This document shows, piece by piece, positions 1 to 11,775 of a stretch of DNA of 64,000 nt. The notes beneath the pieces were generated by a model that did not search any database, was not told the DNA's origin, and saw only the letters and a list, made by a program, of their open reading frames with translations. The position numbers and the translations under genes are program-made. Origin of the DNA: Datura wrightii. Taxonomy: Eukaryota; Streptophyta; Magnoliopsida; Solanales; Solanaceae. Position 1 is the stretch's first letter. The number at the start of each line of letters is the position of its first letter. The DNA is taken from positions 6,864,501 through 6,928,500 of the forward strand of contig JASDFA010000008.1 of assembly GCA_035772735.1 (NCBI GenBank), read 5' to 3'.

Positions 1-225
1 AGATGACTTAACAGGTCGTGGTGCTGACCACGAATCATGGTCACCTCCCGTGGTGACTCTAAACATAAAATCTCAACCAATTCCTAGCCTCTCCCCACGA
101 GTCACTTAACGACTCGTGGGGTTCCTGACGGGTCACTGGATGACTCATCCTTTGACCTGGTGCAAAATTTTTGTCTTCTCTGTTTCGACTCTTGGGTCCG
201 ATCTTAGGGCTTTCGGGGTACAACA
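1..225 (-). mobile_element. Partial Ty3/gypsy LTR (truncated by window edge)
   Basis: Read on the minus strand it begins TGTTGTACCCCGAAAGCCC, the same LTR start type as the solo LTR at 29669-32023. It carries the same dense short words built on CACGAGTCGTG. Sequence from 226 on aligns with the 3' internal region of the Athila-type copies, so this LTR is inserted in ATH-2. The left part is outside the window, so solo LTR versus full element cannot be told. Confidence 0.7.
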
Positions 226-1740
226 GTTTTACTGAAAGCTAAGGGATGGGTAGGTACTATTCTGGCCAGTGACAGTGACTATCTTCCCTAAGAGCTTTTA
301 ATACATTGCAATTCGCTCATTAAGCTCCTTCTGCTCATGTACTTCACCTTTTACTCTTTTCAACTCATCAATTTCCTCCTTTGTTTCCCCATTTCATTAA
401 GCACACTCATATTGTTAGTATGGAGTACATAAGCTTTAGAATCTTTTTCATTCTTTTACTCTTTTTACTCCCTACCAACCCTTATGCATTTTTCAAACAA
501 GTGCGCCTCTAATCTTTTCTTTAACTTCCACAAACACTATTTCCCTTCTTTTTCAAGATTCTCACTCCGTTACTCTTTTGCATTTTCACTTAAGACCTTA
601 GGAGTTTTGGATCAAATTCAAAGCTCTTGAAAGAAAAGTATTTAGCTTATGTTATGGCTAAAGAATAGGCTTAAGGCTCAATAGGGCTGACTAGGATCAT
701 GTGTTAAGGGTAGGTAAAGCAAAGGATAAAAATTAGGCTCATCCAAAGAAATGCCTAAATCATCTCTTATAACTAACATCCCTCATTTCTTTTTGCAAAC
801 ACACCAAGTAAGTTCTAGACACTACACAATAGCATGGAATATTCAAGAAATCTTACACTCCAAAACATGCTCAATTTAAGACAGACCTATACAGCCTCTC
901 AACACAGCTAATCACGTGAATTCACCAATAAGCTATAAGCATACAAAGTCATATCCTAGAGCCTAGGTGTCTCAAACAAAGTCATACACATATCCACATG
1001 CTTCACAATTAAAACTCTATTTGCCTCTAACAATCATGTACAACACTCACAAGAGCATTAGGTAGTCAATCAGCTAAGGATTCAAACACACAACCCTACT
1101 GACTAATTTTTTCTCAAGACGGTAGTCATCCATCCATCGTCGGGAAAAGTTCCTAACAATGACTGAAATACTATGTACAGAAAAAGAAAACATTTTATTC
1201 TCGGTTCAAAGTGCCCTTTTAAAAAAGGAACTAAAAGAAAAACCAAAGGGTGGGTGAAATGTGATCAACTCAAACTTTTAAAACAAACAATTTTTTTTCA
1301 CCAAGCAACACTTCACCCGAAAACCAACATCATAAAAAAAATAAATTTACCTTCAGCCTACACTTAGATTATTCTATGTCCCCAATGAATTATTTAAAAT
1401 CAAAACAAAGTGAGAGATACTTCTTGAGGCCTCTAGGCCTAGCTAGCAACATATTTTCATCCATTTAAGAACACGTAGTTCACCTACCCCACACTCATCT
1501 TTTTATCCATGCTCCCTAGCTTCTGTTTCATAGGGTACTCGGACTTCCCCTTAATCTATTCATACTTAACAAAAACAAAAAAAAAGTGAAAATAACCTAA
1601 AATCAACAATGAAAGAAAAAGAAAATTGTACCTATGGTACCCTTGGGTTGCCTCCCAAGCAGCGCCTAATTTTTCATCGCAACATGATGTGAACTATCGT
1701 TTTTAGGATATTCTCAAATAGTAATTCCTTTTCCGGAACC
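226..1740 (-). other. 3' noncoding region of ATH-2
   Basis: No credible ORF. The stretch is AT-rich and collinear with 5174-7150 (ATH-1), 16524-18638 (ATH-3) and 58287-60126 (ATH-4). Shared landmarks are the GTCATCCATCCATC block near 1115-1157 and a hairpin at 1642-1659. It lies downstream of protease on the minus strand, where pol would be expected in an autonomous Athila. Confidence 0.7.
1642..1659 (-). other. Conserved hairpin downstream of ATH-2 protease
   Basis: CTTGGG-TTGCCT-CCCAAG, a perfect 6-bp stem with a 6-nt loop. The same hairpin is at 7093-7112 and 18419-18436, each time shortly after the last coding segment of an Athila-type copy. Confidence 0.65.
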
Positions 1741-1749
1741 ATCTTCTCT

Positions 1750-2570
1750 TCTTCTTGCATTTAGAGGGAATAGCATCCACACTATCCCTCTTTACCTCCA
1801 TCACTTTCTTCAAATTATTTCCCCCATCAAGCTTGGGCAATTGTCTGGATGTCCTGCAATAGTGGACCCATGGAATCTACTACCCCATGCTTGGCATCTT
1901 TCACCACACTAATCTTGCAAAGACTTCTGTAGTTTGTGGGTGGGTTGATCTCCTGGTATACTCTGAAGATCTCCTCCCCATCATTTACCCTCATTCTGAG
2001 GGTTCCAGCTCTTACATTAATGATAGCTCCACCAGTAACCAAAAATAGTCATCCCAGAATGAGGGGTACCTTGTTATCAACCGTAAAATCCAAAATAATG
2101 AAATCAGCAGGGTATGATAAATTTACCTACTTGATGAGAAGGTCCTTGATAATACCTTCTAGGGCCACTGTTGACTTGTCTGCCAACTGCAGCATCACTC
2201 TTGTGGGCCTTGATTTTCCCAAACCAAGTGTATTTAACAAATATAGGGGCATCAAATTCACCAACTCCCCTAAATCACACAAGGCCCTCATTATGCCTGT
2301 TTCACCTATTTGTACGGGGAGGGTGAAACTCCCTGGGTCTTTGAGCTTTTTGGAAATTTTGCTTGTTACTTTGAAACTACTCTCTTCAGTGAGTGCCACA
2401 GTCTGTACATCCACCCAGCCTCACATTGTTGTCCACCACATCCTTTAAGTAATTTGCGTACTTACGCATTCCCTGCAAAACATCAATTAGTGGAAAATTT
2501 ATGTGAAGTTCTTTTAAGATATCAAAGAACTTCTTAAAGCATGCATCCTCCTTATTCTTTTTGAGTCTTT
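1750..2570 (-). pseudogene. Athila-type retropepsin (protease), degraded, of ATH-2
   Basis: Processes the Gag-Pol polyprotein in an intact element. The minus-strand reading shows, in order, the pre-protease segment (LKELHINFPLIDVLQGM at about 2460-2520), the active-site region CDLGELVNLMPL (2300-2340; the ATH-3 copy has CDLGAAVNLMPL), and the conserved tail GGAIINVRAGTLRMRV (about 1970-2040). The usual LGRPFL motif is broken here by an in-frame TGA near 2050, and a frameshift lies near 2410. It follows gag directly on the same transcript. No RT follows. The closest match in the window is 18639-19409 in ATH-3. Confidence 0.75.
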
Positions 2571-2699
2571 GCGGGAATGGTGGTGGTGGTATCTATACTG
2601 GCTACAATGATGAGTGTGCCTTGTCTATTTTAGCATTCTGATTATCTCCTCTCTCGGCTGATGGACACGGTCTAATTAGCTCTGGATGCACCTAATTTT

Positions 2700-3733
2700 T
2701 CTTCTCTTTTTGCGGTGCGTCTATTAACTACTTTCCATTCCTTAGATTTATGGCGATGACCTGCCTCGAGTTTATGTTAGTATCACTGGGTAAACCCCCC
2801 TGAGTAGGCTGAGCAGCTGCCAACTGACTGATCTGCTTCTCCAAGTTTCAGGTTGTCAACTGTTGATTTTTTAAGTCTGAGGCCATCTTAGCATGATCAG
2901 CTGCCATCTGGGCCTGATTTTTCATTATCTTTTGTAATATCTCTTCGATATTGCTAGACTGGCCACTATTCTACCTAATCTAATGCTAGTACTACTACTT
3001 CTGAGGTTTCTGGTAGCTTTGACTCTAATTACCACCCCAAGAGAAATTCGGGTGATTCTGCCAGTCTTATTATAGGTCTTTCCATAGTTCCGATTACCTC
3101 TTGGCATATAACCAACAAAATTTACTAACTATGGAAATGGACGTTATTTCCACATATCTAATACTAGTTAGGAGTCGGTTGAACTGCATTAACCTATGTA
3201 TGTGGCTGTGTCATACTCAGTTTGCTGAACTGAGTCATCATCTGGTTCTAGAGTGAAGCTAACCCGACTGCCAATGCATTGACACTATCAACCTCAATAT
3301 GCCCTACTGCTCTCTTGCCTGCCCCTTTAGATGATTCACTATGCCACTCTGGATTTCCTTGGGCAATCCTATTCAACAGAGTATACAGTTCATAGTTCTT
3401 CCCAAGTGCTTGTCCACCTGATGCGGAGTCTAGTAAGATTTTAATGTGAGGGCCTAAACTCTCCATAAAAGTGTGGGCTAACATTTCATTAGACTTCTGA
3501 TGGTGAGGGAAGTCTCTCAGCAATGATTTGAATCTTTCCCAAGACAAGTATAGATTTTCCTCTGGTCTCTACTTGAAACTTAGAATCTCGCTTCTCAACC
3601 TCACAGTCTTGCCGTAGGGAAAGAATCTGATGAGGAACTTCCTTGCTAGGTCATCCCAAGATGCGATAGAATTTGGGGGCTCTGCCTTCAGCCACCTCTT
3701 TTCCTCTCCCTAAAGTGAACATGGGAAGAGGGT
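2700..3733 (-). pseudogene. Athila-type gag, C-terminal two thirds, of ATH-2
   Basis: Capsid (retrotransposon gag domain) of an Athila-type element, in pieces. The minus-strand reading gives RWLKAEPPNSI-type and ARKFLIRFFP-type blocks (3590-3700), then SWERFKSLLRDFPHHQKSNE and an HIKILLDSASGGQALGK block (3248-3547), matching the intact gag of ATH-4 block by block. Stops occur at about 3570 and 3245, and the zinc-knuckle region near 3150 is eroded. The N-terminal part lies beyond the nested ATH-1, at 9704-10150. Removing ATH-1 and one AGGGT copy restores the frame through the YVRLTLFP block. Confidence 0.8.
3729..3733. repeat. Target-site duplication AGGGT, left copy, of ATH-1
   Basis: AGGGT precedes the left LTR and an identical AGGGT follows the right LTR at 9699-9703. 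Confidence 0.9.
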
Positions 3734-5173
3734 TGTTCGGTTGGTTTGCTATATGGGTTAAAAACCGACACGCAAGTGCACGTGGTCAAACAAGTAATAA
3801 AGTGGCTAAGTAAGCCAAGTATCGAACCAAGGAGACTCTAGATAAGTAAAAATTGCTCAAGTATACTATATTCTATCTTACTTCGAAATATGCTGACAAC
3901 AACGTAACCAAAAGTTAAATAATTTTTGTTTATAAATTATATACTAAAACTATTAACAAATATCTACTTTGAATTGAAACTATGGATATGAGCATGCCAA
4001 GGTTAAGAACAAGTAATGAATTTGATTATAATCATAATTTGGTTATTCTTCTCTTCTAGTTGCTAGCCAAGAACATTAGCCAAGAGATTAAAATTCTCGT
4101 ATTTAATCTCACTTAAGAATCATAAACCATCCATCTACATTTCTGTGATCAAATGCAATTTATGACCTAGCAATACAATTCCGATTCCTAAATTTACTAA
4201 TACGGCTTTCAAGTATATTTCTATCAGGAAAGCACATCAAAACCCAATTTTCCCAAATCAAGTTAAGAACAATACCCTATTAATTCACAACTTTCCAATT
4301 TCTTGCTCTCTCGAGTGAAATTGGACTTTTTAGATGTACATTAATGTCGGCCACACACTAATGCAGTAGAAACAAGAATTAATAGAACAACATAGAAGAA
4401 GAAGATGAAAACCCATACAATTCAATAATCAAAATTCATCACCATTGTTCATAACCTCAGCAAGGAAGAGAATTAGCCACTCATTTGTGGATTAATCATC
4501 CTAAAACAAGTGTAAATCATACAAACAATTGATTGAAAGAAGAAAGAAAGAGAGAAAAACCCTTAGCTTTTTCGTCCCTCAACTGCCTCTAACCCACGTC
4601 CTTGCTCCACCAAGTCTGCCTTATGAAAAATAAACCTAAGTGTGCTATTTATAGTAGTAGGACTCTTTCCCGGAATAACAAGCAACGTGTCACGGAGTGC
4701 ATCGCGGAGCACGGCCTCCATGACACGCTACGGACGCGGAGGCCCTCTGGAAATCACCCGAAATTGGCCCGGGCAGCACCCTGCCGCGTTGGCAGCGTGT
4801 CACGCTGCCTGGGCAGCGCGTTGGCAGCCCTTGGTCACGGAGACCACCTGCCGTGGAACGTTGCCAACGCGCAGGTGGGCTGTTGTGTGCCTCCTGCCTG
4901 CCGTGGAACCTTGTCGACGCGCCGGTGGGCTGTTTTGTGCCTCCACTTTGCCGACGTTCGCGTGTTGATTCCGTTTCCAAGCCTCTACCTCACCAACTCA
5001 TGGATTAGTTGCTCAAAAGTCATCAAACCTACAAAACAAAGGCTAATCATGTTGGTTAGCACATATCTTTACTTTATCTAAAATTACATGAAAATGTATA
5101 CAATAATCTTAGATAAACAAGACTAATTTAAGTCGTAAAGCATATCTCGGGCATATATTTTTGCCCGTGATCA
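3734..5173 (-). repeat. 3' LTR of ATH-1
   Basis: On the plus strand it runs TGTTCGGTTGG to CCCGTGATCA. A TATAAATAG box on the minus strand (4645-4653) marks the promoter. A GC-rich block of repeated GTGTCACG/CGTGGCACG-like words at 4685-4970 lies upstream of it in transcript sense. The plus-strand ORFs here (for example 4602-5081) recur in the other LTR only because the LTRs are near copies. Confidence 0.92.
4645..4653 (-). promoter_or_regulatory. TATA box in ATH-1 3' LTR
   Basis: TATAAATAG on the minus strand. The equivalent site is at 9170-9178 in the 5' LTR, and similar boxes are at the same relative place in ATH-3, ATH-4 and ATH-5 LTRs. Confidence 0.6.
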
Positions 5174-7150
5174 CAACCCCACACTTAAAGCCTTGTTCGT
5201 CCTCGAACAAACTTCTACATATCATGTATATGGAGACTCCCACATAACTAATTTAGCAAGAGAATTCAAGTTACGGCTATAATGATTACGTAAGATACAA
5301 GCTAAAAATAGAGCATGCCTGATTTGATCATTGAAATGAAGTACAACTATGTTAAGACTTCTTAACCTCAAGAATCAACTCTCAATCTTAGCAAACTCAT
5401 GCAAATCAACTGATTAAGACATCTCACACGAATTATATCCTTCATTCAACATGTGCCCCTCACAAGAAGAGAGTTACCCAATCACATGCAAAAAAAACAA
5501 TATTTTACATCACAACATGTGTGGGTACATGAATAGAATTACGCTCACTCTCACAAAGAATTCACATGCATTATGTAATGACCCATAAGCTTGCCCTTAG
5601 TGTTTTATTCCACTAATTTAAGGATGTATGAATGTAAGATCAAGTAGGACTTTTTAGGTTGTAATGTAGCTCAGGTGCGGGTAAGTACTATTATGATCAG
5701 TAATAGTGACTATCTTTCCTAAGCGCTTTTAATACATCACGCCTTCATTACAAACTTCCCTTCCCTCACTTCACCTTTTTCTCTTTTCATCTTTCTTTTT
5801 CCTCTTTTGTTCCCCCCTTTCTTTAGGCACTTTTAGCTTATTAGTAAGGAGTTCTATAAGTAACTTTTCATTTATTTATTTTCTTACTCCCTACTAATAC
5901 TCACCCATATTCAAACAAGTGCACCCTCGACCTTTCTCAACTCTTACAATTGCTACTTTCCCTTGTTTTTTCATTCTTCTCACTCCTTTACTCTTTCGGA
6001 TTTTTCTTTTAAGCGCTTAGGAGTTTTGGTTCAATTTCAAGGCTAATGAAAGAAAAAGGATTAAGCTTATGTTGCAGCTATCAAAGAATAGGCTCAAGGC
6101 TCAATGGGGTTAACTAGGATTAATTTTTTCAAGGTAGGTATAATGAGGGATAAAAGTTTGGTTCATTCAAAGAAATGCCTAAATCATCTCCTACAATTCA
6201 CATCCTTCATTTCATTTTATATACACACCAGGCAAGTTCTAGACAATCCATAATAGCACGGAATACTCAAAAACCTTACACTCATGGCACATGCTCAATT
6301 CAAGACACATTCAGCAGACTCTTACTCAGCTAATCACAAGAATTCAGAATTAAGCTTCCATCATATTGAGTCAAATTCAAGAGCCTAAGTGTCTCAAACA
6401 AAGTTATACACTTGCATGCTTCACACTGAACATACTTGCATCTTACAACCATGTATATCATATAAAAAGAATATCAAGCACCAATTAGTTATGGTTTCAA
6501 AAACCCAAAACCTATCGACTAATTTTTCCTCAAGACGGTCGTCATCCATCCATCGTCGGAAACAGTCCCTAACTATGACTAAAAACACTATATACAGACA
6601 AAGGAAAGAAAGAAAAAAGAAAATTTTTATTGTTCGGTTCAAAGACCCCCCGTCGGAAAAGAACCGAAAAGAAAAACCAACGGGTGATGAAGTCATGCTT
6701 AATTCACAAAAAATTTTCAAATTTTTCAAATTTTCCCAAGCATTACATTCACCACAAATCGTTAAGCACAGAAAATTTTGAAATTTCCCTTGAAATTTCC
6801 CTCACCCCACACTTAAATCATGCTATGTCCTCATAGCATCAAATTAAAATTTACAAAGGGTGAGAAATACTCCCTGAGGCCTTTAGGCTTAGCTAACAGC
6901 ATGCGTTTCTTCGACTTTGCACAAGTGGGTGTTCAACCCCACACTTTTTCTCTTCCATGCTTGTTAGCTTCCTCCTCCACGGGTACTCAGACTTCCCCTC
7001 CATCTGCGCTTAACTTTCCACTAAAACAACACAAGATGAAAATAAACAAAAATTAACTCAATTGCAAGAAATTAAAATGGTACCTGTGGTACCCTTGGGT
7101 TGCCTCCCAAGGAGCGCCTAATTTTACGTCGCGGCACGACGTACCAAGTT
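5174..7150 (-). other. 3' noncoding region and polypurine tract of ATH-1
   Basis: About 2 kb without a convincing ORF. On the minus strand it ends in AAGTGTGGGGTTGTG directly before the 3' LTR, a fitting polypurine tract. It is collinear with the 3' regions of ATH-2, ATH-3 and ATH-4. It holds the GACGGTCGTCATCCATCC block (6534-6573) and, near its upstream end, the hairpin at 7093-7112. Confidence 0.75.
7093..7112 (-). other. Conserved hairpin just after the ATH-1 ORF
   Basis: CCTTGGG-TTGCCT-CCCAAGG, a 7-bp perfect stem and 6-nt loop, about 40 nt past the stop codon of the ORF that ends at 7151. The ATH-1 copy has one more base pair than the ATH-2 and ATH-3 copies. Confidence 0.65.
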
Positions 7151-8098
7151 TCACCACTTTTTCCTCCACCTTGAGGATATGAATCTCACCCCTAATTTCT
7201 TTTCTAATTTCCTCTTATGCTCTAGGGGTGATGGTGAAAAATTGTAAGGACCAAGCAGTAGATGTTGCCTTTTGACTCTATTGGCCCTTAAGTAAGCGAA
7301 GTCATTTTGTCTCTCTGAGTGAGCAAATTTCAAAATATACGGGGCTTGGTCCTCCTCTAGACATTTCTCTATAAGCTTGGAAGACTCTACTTCTATGTTG
7401 TCAACCAAACTTAATGTCAAAAAATGCGTCGAGTGTGGTCCAATACACCTCAACTCTGAAACTGCATTATGCTTGACCTCCTTACTTGGATACACCTTCT
7501 CAGCATCGACATCTATCTCACCATTAAAGTCAACTGGGGGATACTCTATCTCTTCTTCCAAGAATGGATTTTCCATAAGTGTGAGCCCATCACGGGGACA
7601 CTCAAGAGATTCTAATTGTTGGGTTTCATCCAAAAATTCACCCTTGTCGTCCTCTTGTAGTTCCTCTTGAATATCAGCTAAAGTTGTTACCTGCAATTTA
7701 TCACAAGCTTCAGCTTCAGCGATCATCTTCGTGAATTTGATGCTCATCCTTTCTAGAGCCTCTGCATTCTCTTCTTGCTGAATTCTCAATACTGCCATCG
7801 CCTCCTTCATTTCTTATGATTGCTCCAAGAGTTGTTTCACCATGTCTTCTATTCGAGCTTGGCGTCCCAAGTCCTCATTTTCAGCATGCCTATATTCAGA
7901 AAAAACAACAGAAGGATCATAGTAGGGGCTTGGGGGAGGGGAATATGCATTCGGACATCCATCCCAATGGCCATCTTGACCACCACATATATTACACGTG
8001 TTACATTGTTGCCACGAGTGGTGTCCTCCGCAATTCAGACAAGATTCACTAAAATATGAGTATCCACCATTGAAACCATTTATATTCCACGATGTCAT
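7151..8098 (-). pseudogene. Unrecognised ORF of ATH-1: paired zinc knuckles, coiled coil, basic tail; one in-frame stop
   Basis: One minus-strand frame of about 314 codons, interrupted by a single TAA at 7814-7816. The start chosen is the first ATG (8098); the frame is open a little further but without ATG. Order: aromatic/Gly/Asn-rich N-terminus; two cysteine clusters CLNCGGHHSWQQC and CNICGGQDGHWDGC (residues about 21-50), resembling CCHC knuckles with non-standard spacing; Pro/Tyr linker; a Glu/Lys-rich helix likely to form a coiled coil (about 75-135); an acidic stretch; and a basic C-terminus (HKRKLEKKLGVRF, then SSRWRKKW). It occupies the place of gag but shows no capsid block. I do not recognise the family. 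A nucleic-acid-binding Gag substitute is possible but unproven. Confidence 0.6.
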
Positions 8099-8234
8099 GT
8101 CAATAAGGGTATTCGAAAAAGAAAAAGTAAAATGCAAAAGAATTAAAACAAACACTAAGACTATGTTTTCAGCACTTGAGAAAAATAAAAATACAGTAAG
8201 TTACACTTAAAACAAATTCACCTATTGCCAAGTC

Positions 8235-8252
8235 TCCCCGGCAACGGTGCCA
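8235..8252 (-). other. Primer binding site (tRNA-Asp type) of ATH-1
   Basis: On the minus strand TGGCACCGTTGCCGGGGA, one mismatch to the Athila-type tRNA-Asp site seen without mismatch at 63806-63823. It lies six bases inside the 5' LTR. Confidence 0.85.
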
Positions 8253-8258
8253 AAAACT

Positions 8259-9698
8259 TGTTCGGTTGGTTTGCTATATGGGTAAAAAACTGACACGCAA
8301 GTGCACGTGGTCAAACAAGTAATAAAGTGGCTAAGTAAGCCAAGTATCGAACCAAGGAGACTCTGGATAAGTAAAAATTGCTCAAGTATACTATATTCTA
8401 TCTTACTTCAAAATATGCTGACAACAACGTAACCAAAAGTTAAATAATTTTTGTTAATAAATTATAAACTAAAACTATTAACAAATATCTACTTTGAATT
8501 GAAACTATGGATATGAGCATGCCAAGGTTAAGAACAAGTAATGAATTTGATTATAATCATAATTTGGTTATCCTTCTCTTCTAGTTGCTAGCCAAGAACA
8601 TTAGCCAAGAGATTAAAACTCTCGTATTTAATCTCACTTAAGAATCATAAACCATCCATCTACATTTCTGTGATCAAATGCAATTTATGACCTAGCAATA
8701 CAATTCCGATTCCTAAATTGACTAATACGGCTTTCAAGTATATTTCTATCAGGAAAGCACATCAAAACCCAATTTTCCCAAATCAAGTTAAGAACAATAC
8801 CCTATTAATTCACAACTTTCCAATTTCTTGCTCTCTCGAGTGAAATTGGACTTTTTAGATGTACATTAATGTCGGCCACACACTAATGCAGTAGAAACAA
8901 GAATTAATAGAACAACATAGAAGAAGAAGATGAAAACCCATACAATTCAATAATCAAAATTCATCACCATTGTTCATAACCTCAGCAAGGAAGAGAATTA
9001 GCCACTCATTTGTGGATTAATCATCCTAAAACAAGTGTAAATCATACAAACAATTGATTGAAAGAAGAAAGAAAGAGAGAAAAACCCTTAGCTTTTTCGT
9101 CCCTCAACTGCCTCTAACCCACGTCCTTGCTCCACCAAGTCTGCCTTATGAAAAATAAACCTAAGTGTGTTATTTATAGTAGTAGGACTCTTTCCTGGAA
9201 TAACAAGCAACGTGTCATGGAGTGCATCGCGGAGCACGGCCTCCGTGACACGCTACGGACGCGGAGGCCCTCTGGAAATCACCCAAAATTGGCCCGGGCA
9301 GGACCCTGCCGCGTTGGCAGCGTGTCACGCTGCCTGGGCAGCGCGTTGGCAGCCCTTGGTCACGGAGGCCACCTGCCGTGGCACGTTGCCAACACGCAGG
9401 TGGGCTGTTGTGTGCCTCCTGCCTGCCGTGGCACCTTGTCGACGCGCCGGTGGGTTGTTTTGTGCCTCCACTTTGCCGACGTTCGCGTGTTGATTCCGTT
9501 TCCAAGCCTCTACCTCACCAACTCATGGATTAGTTGCTCAAAAGTCATCAAACCTACAAAACAAAGGCTAATCATGTTGGTTAGCACATATCTTTACTTT
9601 ATCTAAAATTACATGAAAATGTATACAATAATCTTAGATAAACAAGACTAATTTAAGTCGTAAAGCATATCTCGGGCATATATTTTTGCCCGTGATCA
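8259..9698 (-). repeat. 5' LTR of ATH-1
   Basis: Same length (1440 bp) and ends as 3734-5173. TATA-like box at 9170-9178 on the minus strand. Followed on the right by AGGGT and then by ATH-2 gag sequence. Confidence 0.92.
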
Positions 9699-9703
9699 AG
9701 GGT

Positions 9704-10150
9704 AAGTCTAACATAATCAGTTGACACTCCATGTGGGGACGAAAGTGTCACTGATTTCAAGAAAGTTCTGTAGGTGTTGCTATGGATCTTCATGTTTCAT
9801 TCCTGTAAATTTCCCACTCGAGTCCAACAACTGCATCATATTTTATTTGAGCTCAAAATTTCCTCCAAGCTCCGGTTTGTGTATACTAGAGGTCACATTC
9901 GCCGTGAGTGGGATCTCGACTTCACGAACTAGTTTGACTGCCATTTTCTTTGGCAATAACTCGTCCTATCCAACTGATGGATGGGGTTGTGATTCACGAA
10001 TATCTCTTTGTAACGGCTAAAATTTCTGTTCAAGGGCTTCTCTCCATAGCAAATGTAACTGTCATTCAGTCTCCAACAATGGATCCACCAGTTCTTTATT
10101 CCTTGCCAGCCTGCTGCAAGGACAATTCTGTTACCTGCAATGAAACAGAC
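9704..10150 (-). pseudogene. Athila-type gag, N-terminal part, of ATH-2
   Basis: Minus-strand blocks match the N-terminus of the intact ATH-4 gag: a NKELVDPLLE-type start (about 10110-10140), VKLVREVEIPLTANVTSSI (9890-9950), then FTGMKHEDP and a LEISDTFVP-type block (9735-9800). Several stops and at least two frameshifts are present. The C-terminal part continues at 3733 beyond nested ATH-1. An intron-like gap between primer site and gag start, typical of this family, cannot be judged. Confidence 0.75.
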
Positions 10151-10223
10151 TAAGACCAAGATTTTCAAAATTTAAGAAAATTACAAATCACACACAAACT
10201 AAAAATTCACCAAAAGTTGCCAG

Positions 10224-10241
10224 TCCTCGGCAACGGCGCCA
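10224..10241 (-). other. Primer binding site (tRNA-Asp type) of ATH-2
   Basis: TGGCGCCGTTGCCGAGGA on the minus strand, one mismatch to the perfect copy in ATH-4, ten bases from the LTR end. Confidence 0.82.
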
Positions 10242-10250
10242 AAAACGTAT

Positions 10251-11775
10251 TGCATCCCAGCACACACGCAAGTGTACAAATAATATAGTGACTCATGAAG
10301 ACTGGATGTTGAACCCATAGGGACTAGTCTTTTTAGCCAATATTCAAGTTCAAGTGATAATACAAATTTCACAAATGTTGAATTTTTTCAACATTTTGAT
10401 TTTTGTCTAAATCTAAAGGTGATCACAAAATAATTGGAAAAAAATTAATAAGAAGCATCCAAGGTTAAGGCCTAACAACCATCCAATACTACATACATCT
10501 CAGTTCAAATATGAAATTTCATTTGTTGTCTCACAGAGTTAATTGCAATATTTATGGTCTTTCGAGCGTCTAAACACAACATATTAGTCTCACAACTACA
10601 TCGTTGAGGGGAGATGTGCTATCCTAATTCGTGAGCAATTAACTATGTGGAGTGGTTTAAGGAGTTTATGCCCTTATTTATGGACTTTCGAACCTCTAAC
10701 CATTTAATCTAACTTAGTTTCACAAATACTTCTATGAGTGGTGATGTGACAATTCTAAGTAGGTGCCTAGCTATCTTCCCGTTTTATAACCAAGCAAGGC
10801 GAATTTGGTATCTCTATCCTAAATGCAAATCAAGTCTTGAAGACTTTGAAATTGCTTCTTGAATTCCTAGTTCTAACCTAGGTTTCTCTCTCTCAAGTTT
10901 TTCCTAAGCTTAACACATGGATTCTAATGGTGATAAAGCATTAAATGATAATCAAATAAGAATTCAAGACAAACACAAATAAAACTTGAACCAAAGATGA
11001 AATTACACAATTGCATTCATGTCTCATGGCCTCAACCCTAGAATAAGAGTCTTAGCCACTCATGCTAATACAAGAACTCATTATAATCACAATTCATGTA
11101 AGAGCAAGAGTGAAATAAGAAAGAATTTACGAACCTTAGGTTAGAGTTTCCTTCTTCTCTCCATCGCTCCTTCTGTGTTTTCAAAAATAAAGTCGTGATA
11201 AATGAAATAAAATCGTAAGTGTTTAATTTATACAAAGTTGGAATTTGCAAAATTTGTCCTATGGTGAAACTACTCCATGCCACGCTGCCTATCGCGTAGC
11301 TCAGCCTCCGTGGCAGGGAGCTATCATGTCTGCACACTAGAAATCTACTGCTGGGCATGTCATGGGCGCTAGAAGACAGGAGTGGCATGGGAACTATCGT
11401 GCACAGCTTCTGCATTGATATGGCCCTCGCGCGCACAACTGCTGCCTTGCCACGGCCCTTGTGCGCACATGCCTAGCGTGACACGGCACCTGTCGTGCAG
11501 TTCAGCTAGCGCGGCACGTTGGATGTGCAGCAGGTAGCTTTTGAGGCCAACTTTGTGCATTTCCATGGTCCTTCATTCTGAACTCTCTTCTTGTGCATTG
11601 AACACCATATAAGCTCATCCTTAGCATTCTGCACCTTCAAACACGGGCTAATCACATTGGTTAGTTCATTCACATAAATATACAAAATCACATAAGAATA
11701 TAATAAAATAAATTGACAAACATGGCTAAACTAAGTTATAAAATAGCACTTGGGCATGTAATATGCCCAAGATCA
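10251..11775 (-). repeat. 5' LTR of ATH-2
   Basis: Starts TGCATCCC and ends GCCCAAGATCA on the plus strand, like the other Athila-type LTRs here. A weaker TATA-like box lies at 11225-11232 (minus). The GC-rich word block (GTGGCACG, GTGCCACG variants) is at 11275-11520. Right flank CAGTA; the other target copy is outside the window. Confidence 0.8.

Larger units (their letters stand above)
3734..9698 (-). mobile_element. ATH-1, complete non-autonomous Athila-type element with an unusual ORF
   Basis: Full element of 5965 bp. Both LTRs are 1440 bp (3734-5173 and 8259-9698), start TG and end CA, and are flanked by a perfect AGGGT duplication. The primer site at 8235-8252 puts the 5' LTR on the right, so it reads on the minus strand. 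By eye the LTRs differ at about 20 sites, mostly transitions, so this is the youngest complete insertion here. The interior has no gag capsid block, protease, RT or integrase. It has a single ORF (7151-8098) and a long 3' region. It sits inside ATH-2 gag. Confidence 0.92.
226..11775 (-). mobile_element. ATH-2, Athila-type LTR retrotransposon, left end outside the window
   Basis: Minus-strand element. Order along its own transcript: 5' LTR 10251-11775, tRNA-Asp primer site 10224-10241, gag start 9704-10150, nested ATH-1 (3734-9698), rest of gag and protease 3733 to about 1750, then about 1.5 kb of 3' noncoding sequence to 226, where another LTR interrupts. No RT, RNase H or integrase is seen between protease and the 3' region. 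It is inserted in the RT region of TEK-B; the right flank after the LTR is CAGTA. Several stops and frameshifts make it non-functional. Confidence 0.82.

Noticed and set aside
4602..5081. 159-codon plus-strand ORF repeated almost identically at 9127-9606
   Set aside because: Both copies lie in the two LTRs of ATH-1, antisense to the element, across the GC-rich word block. Repetition comes from LTR duplication, not from coding constraint.
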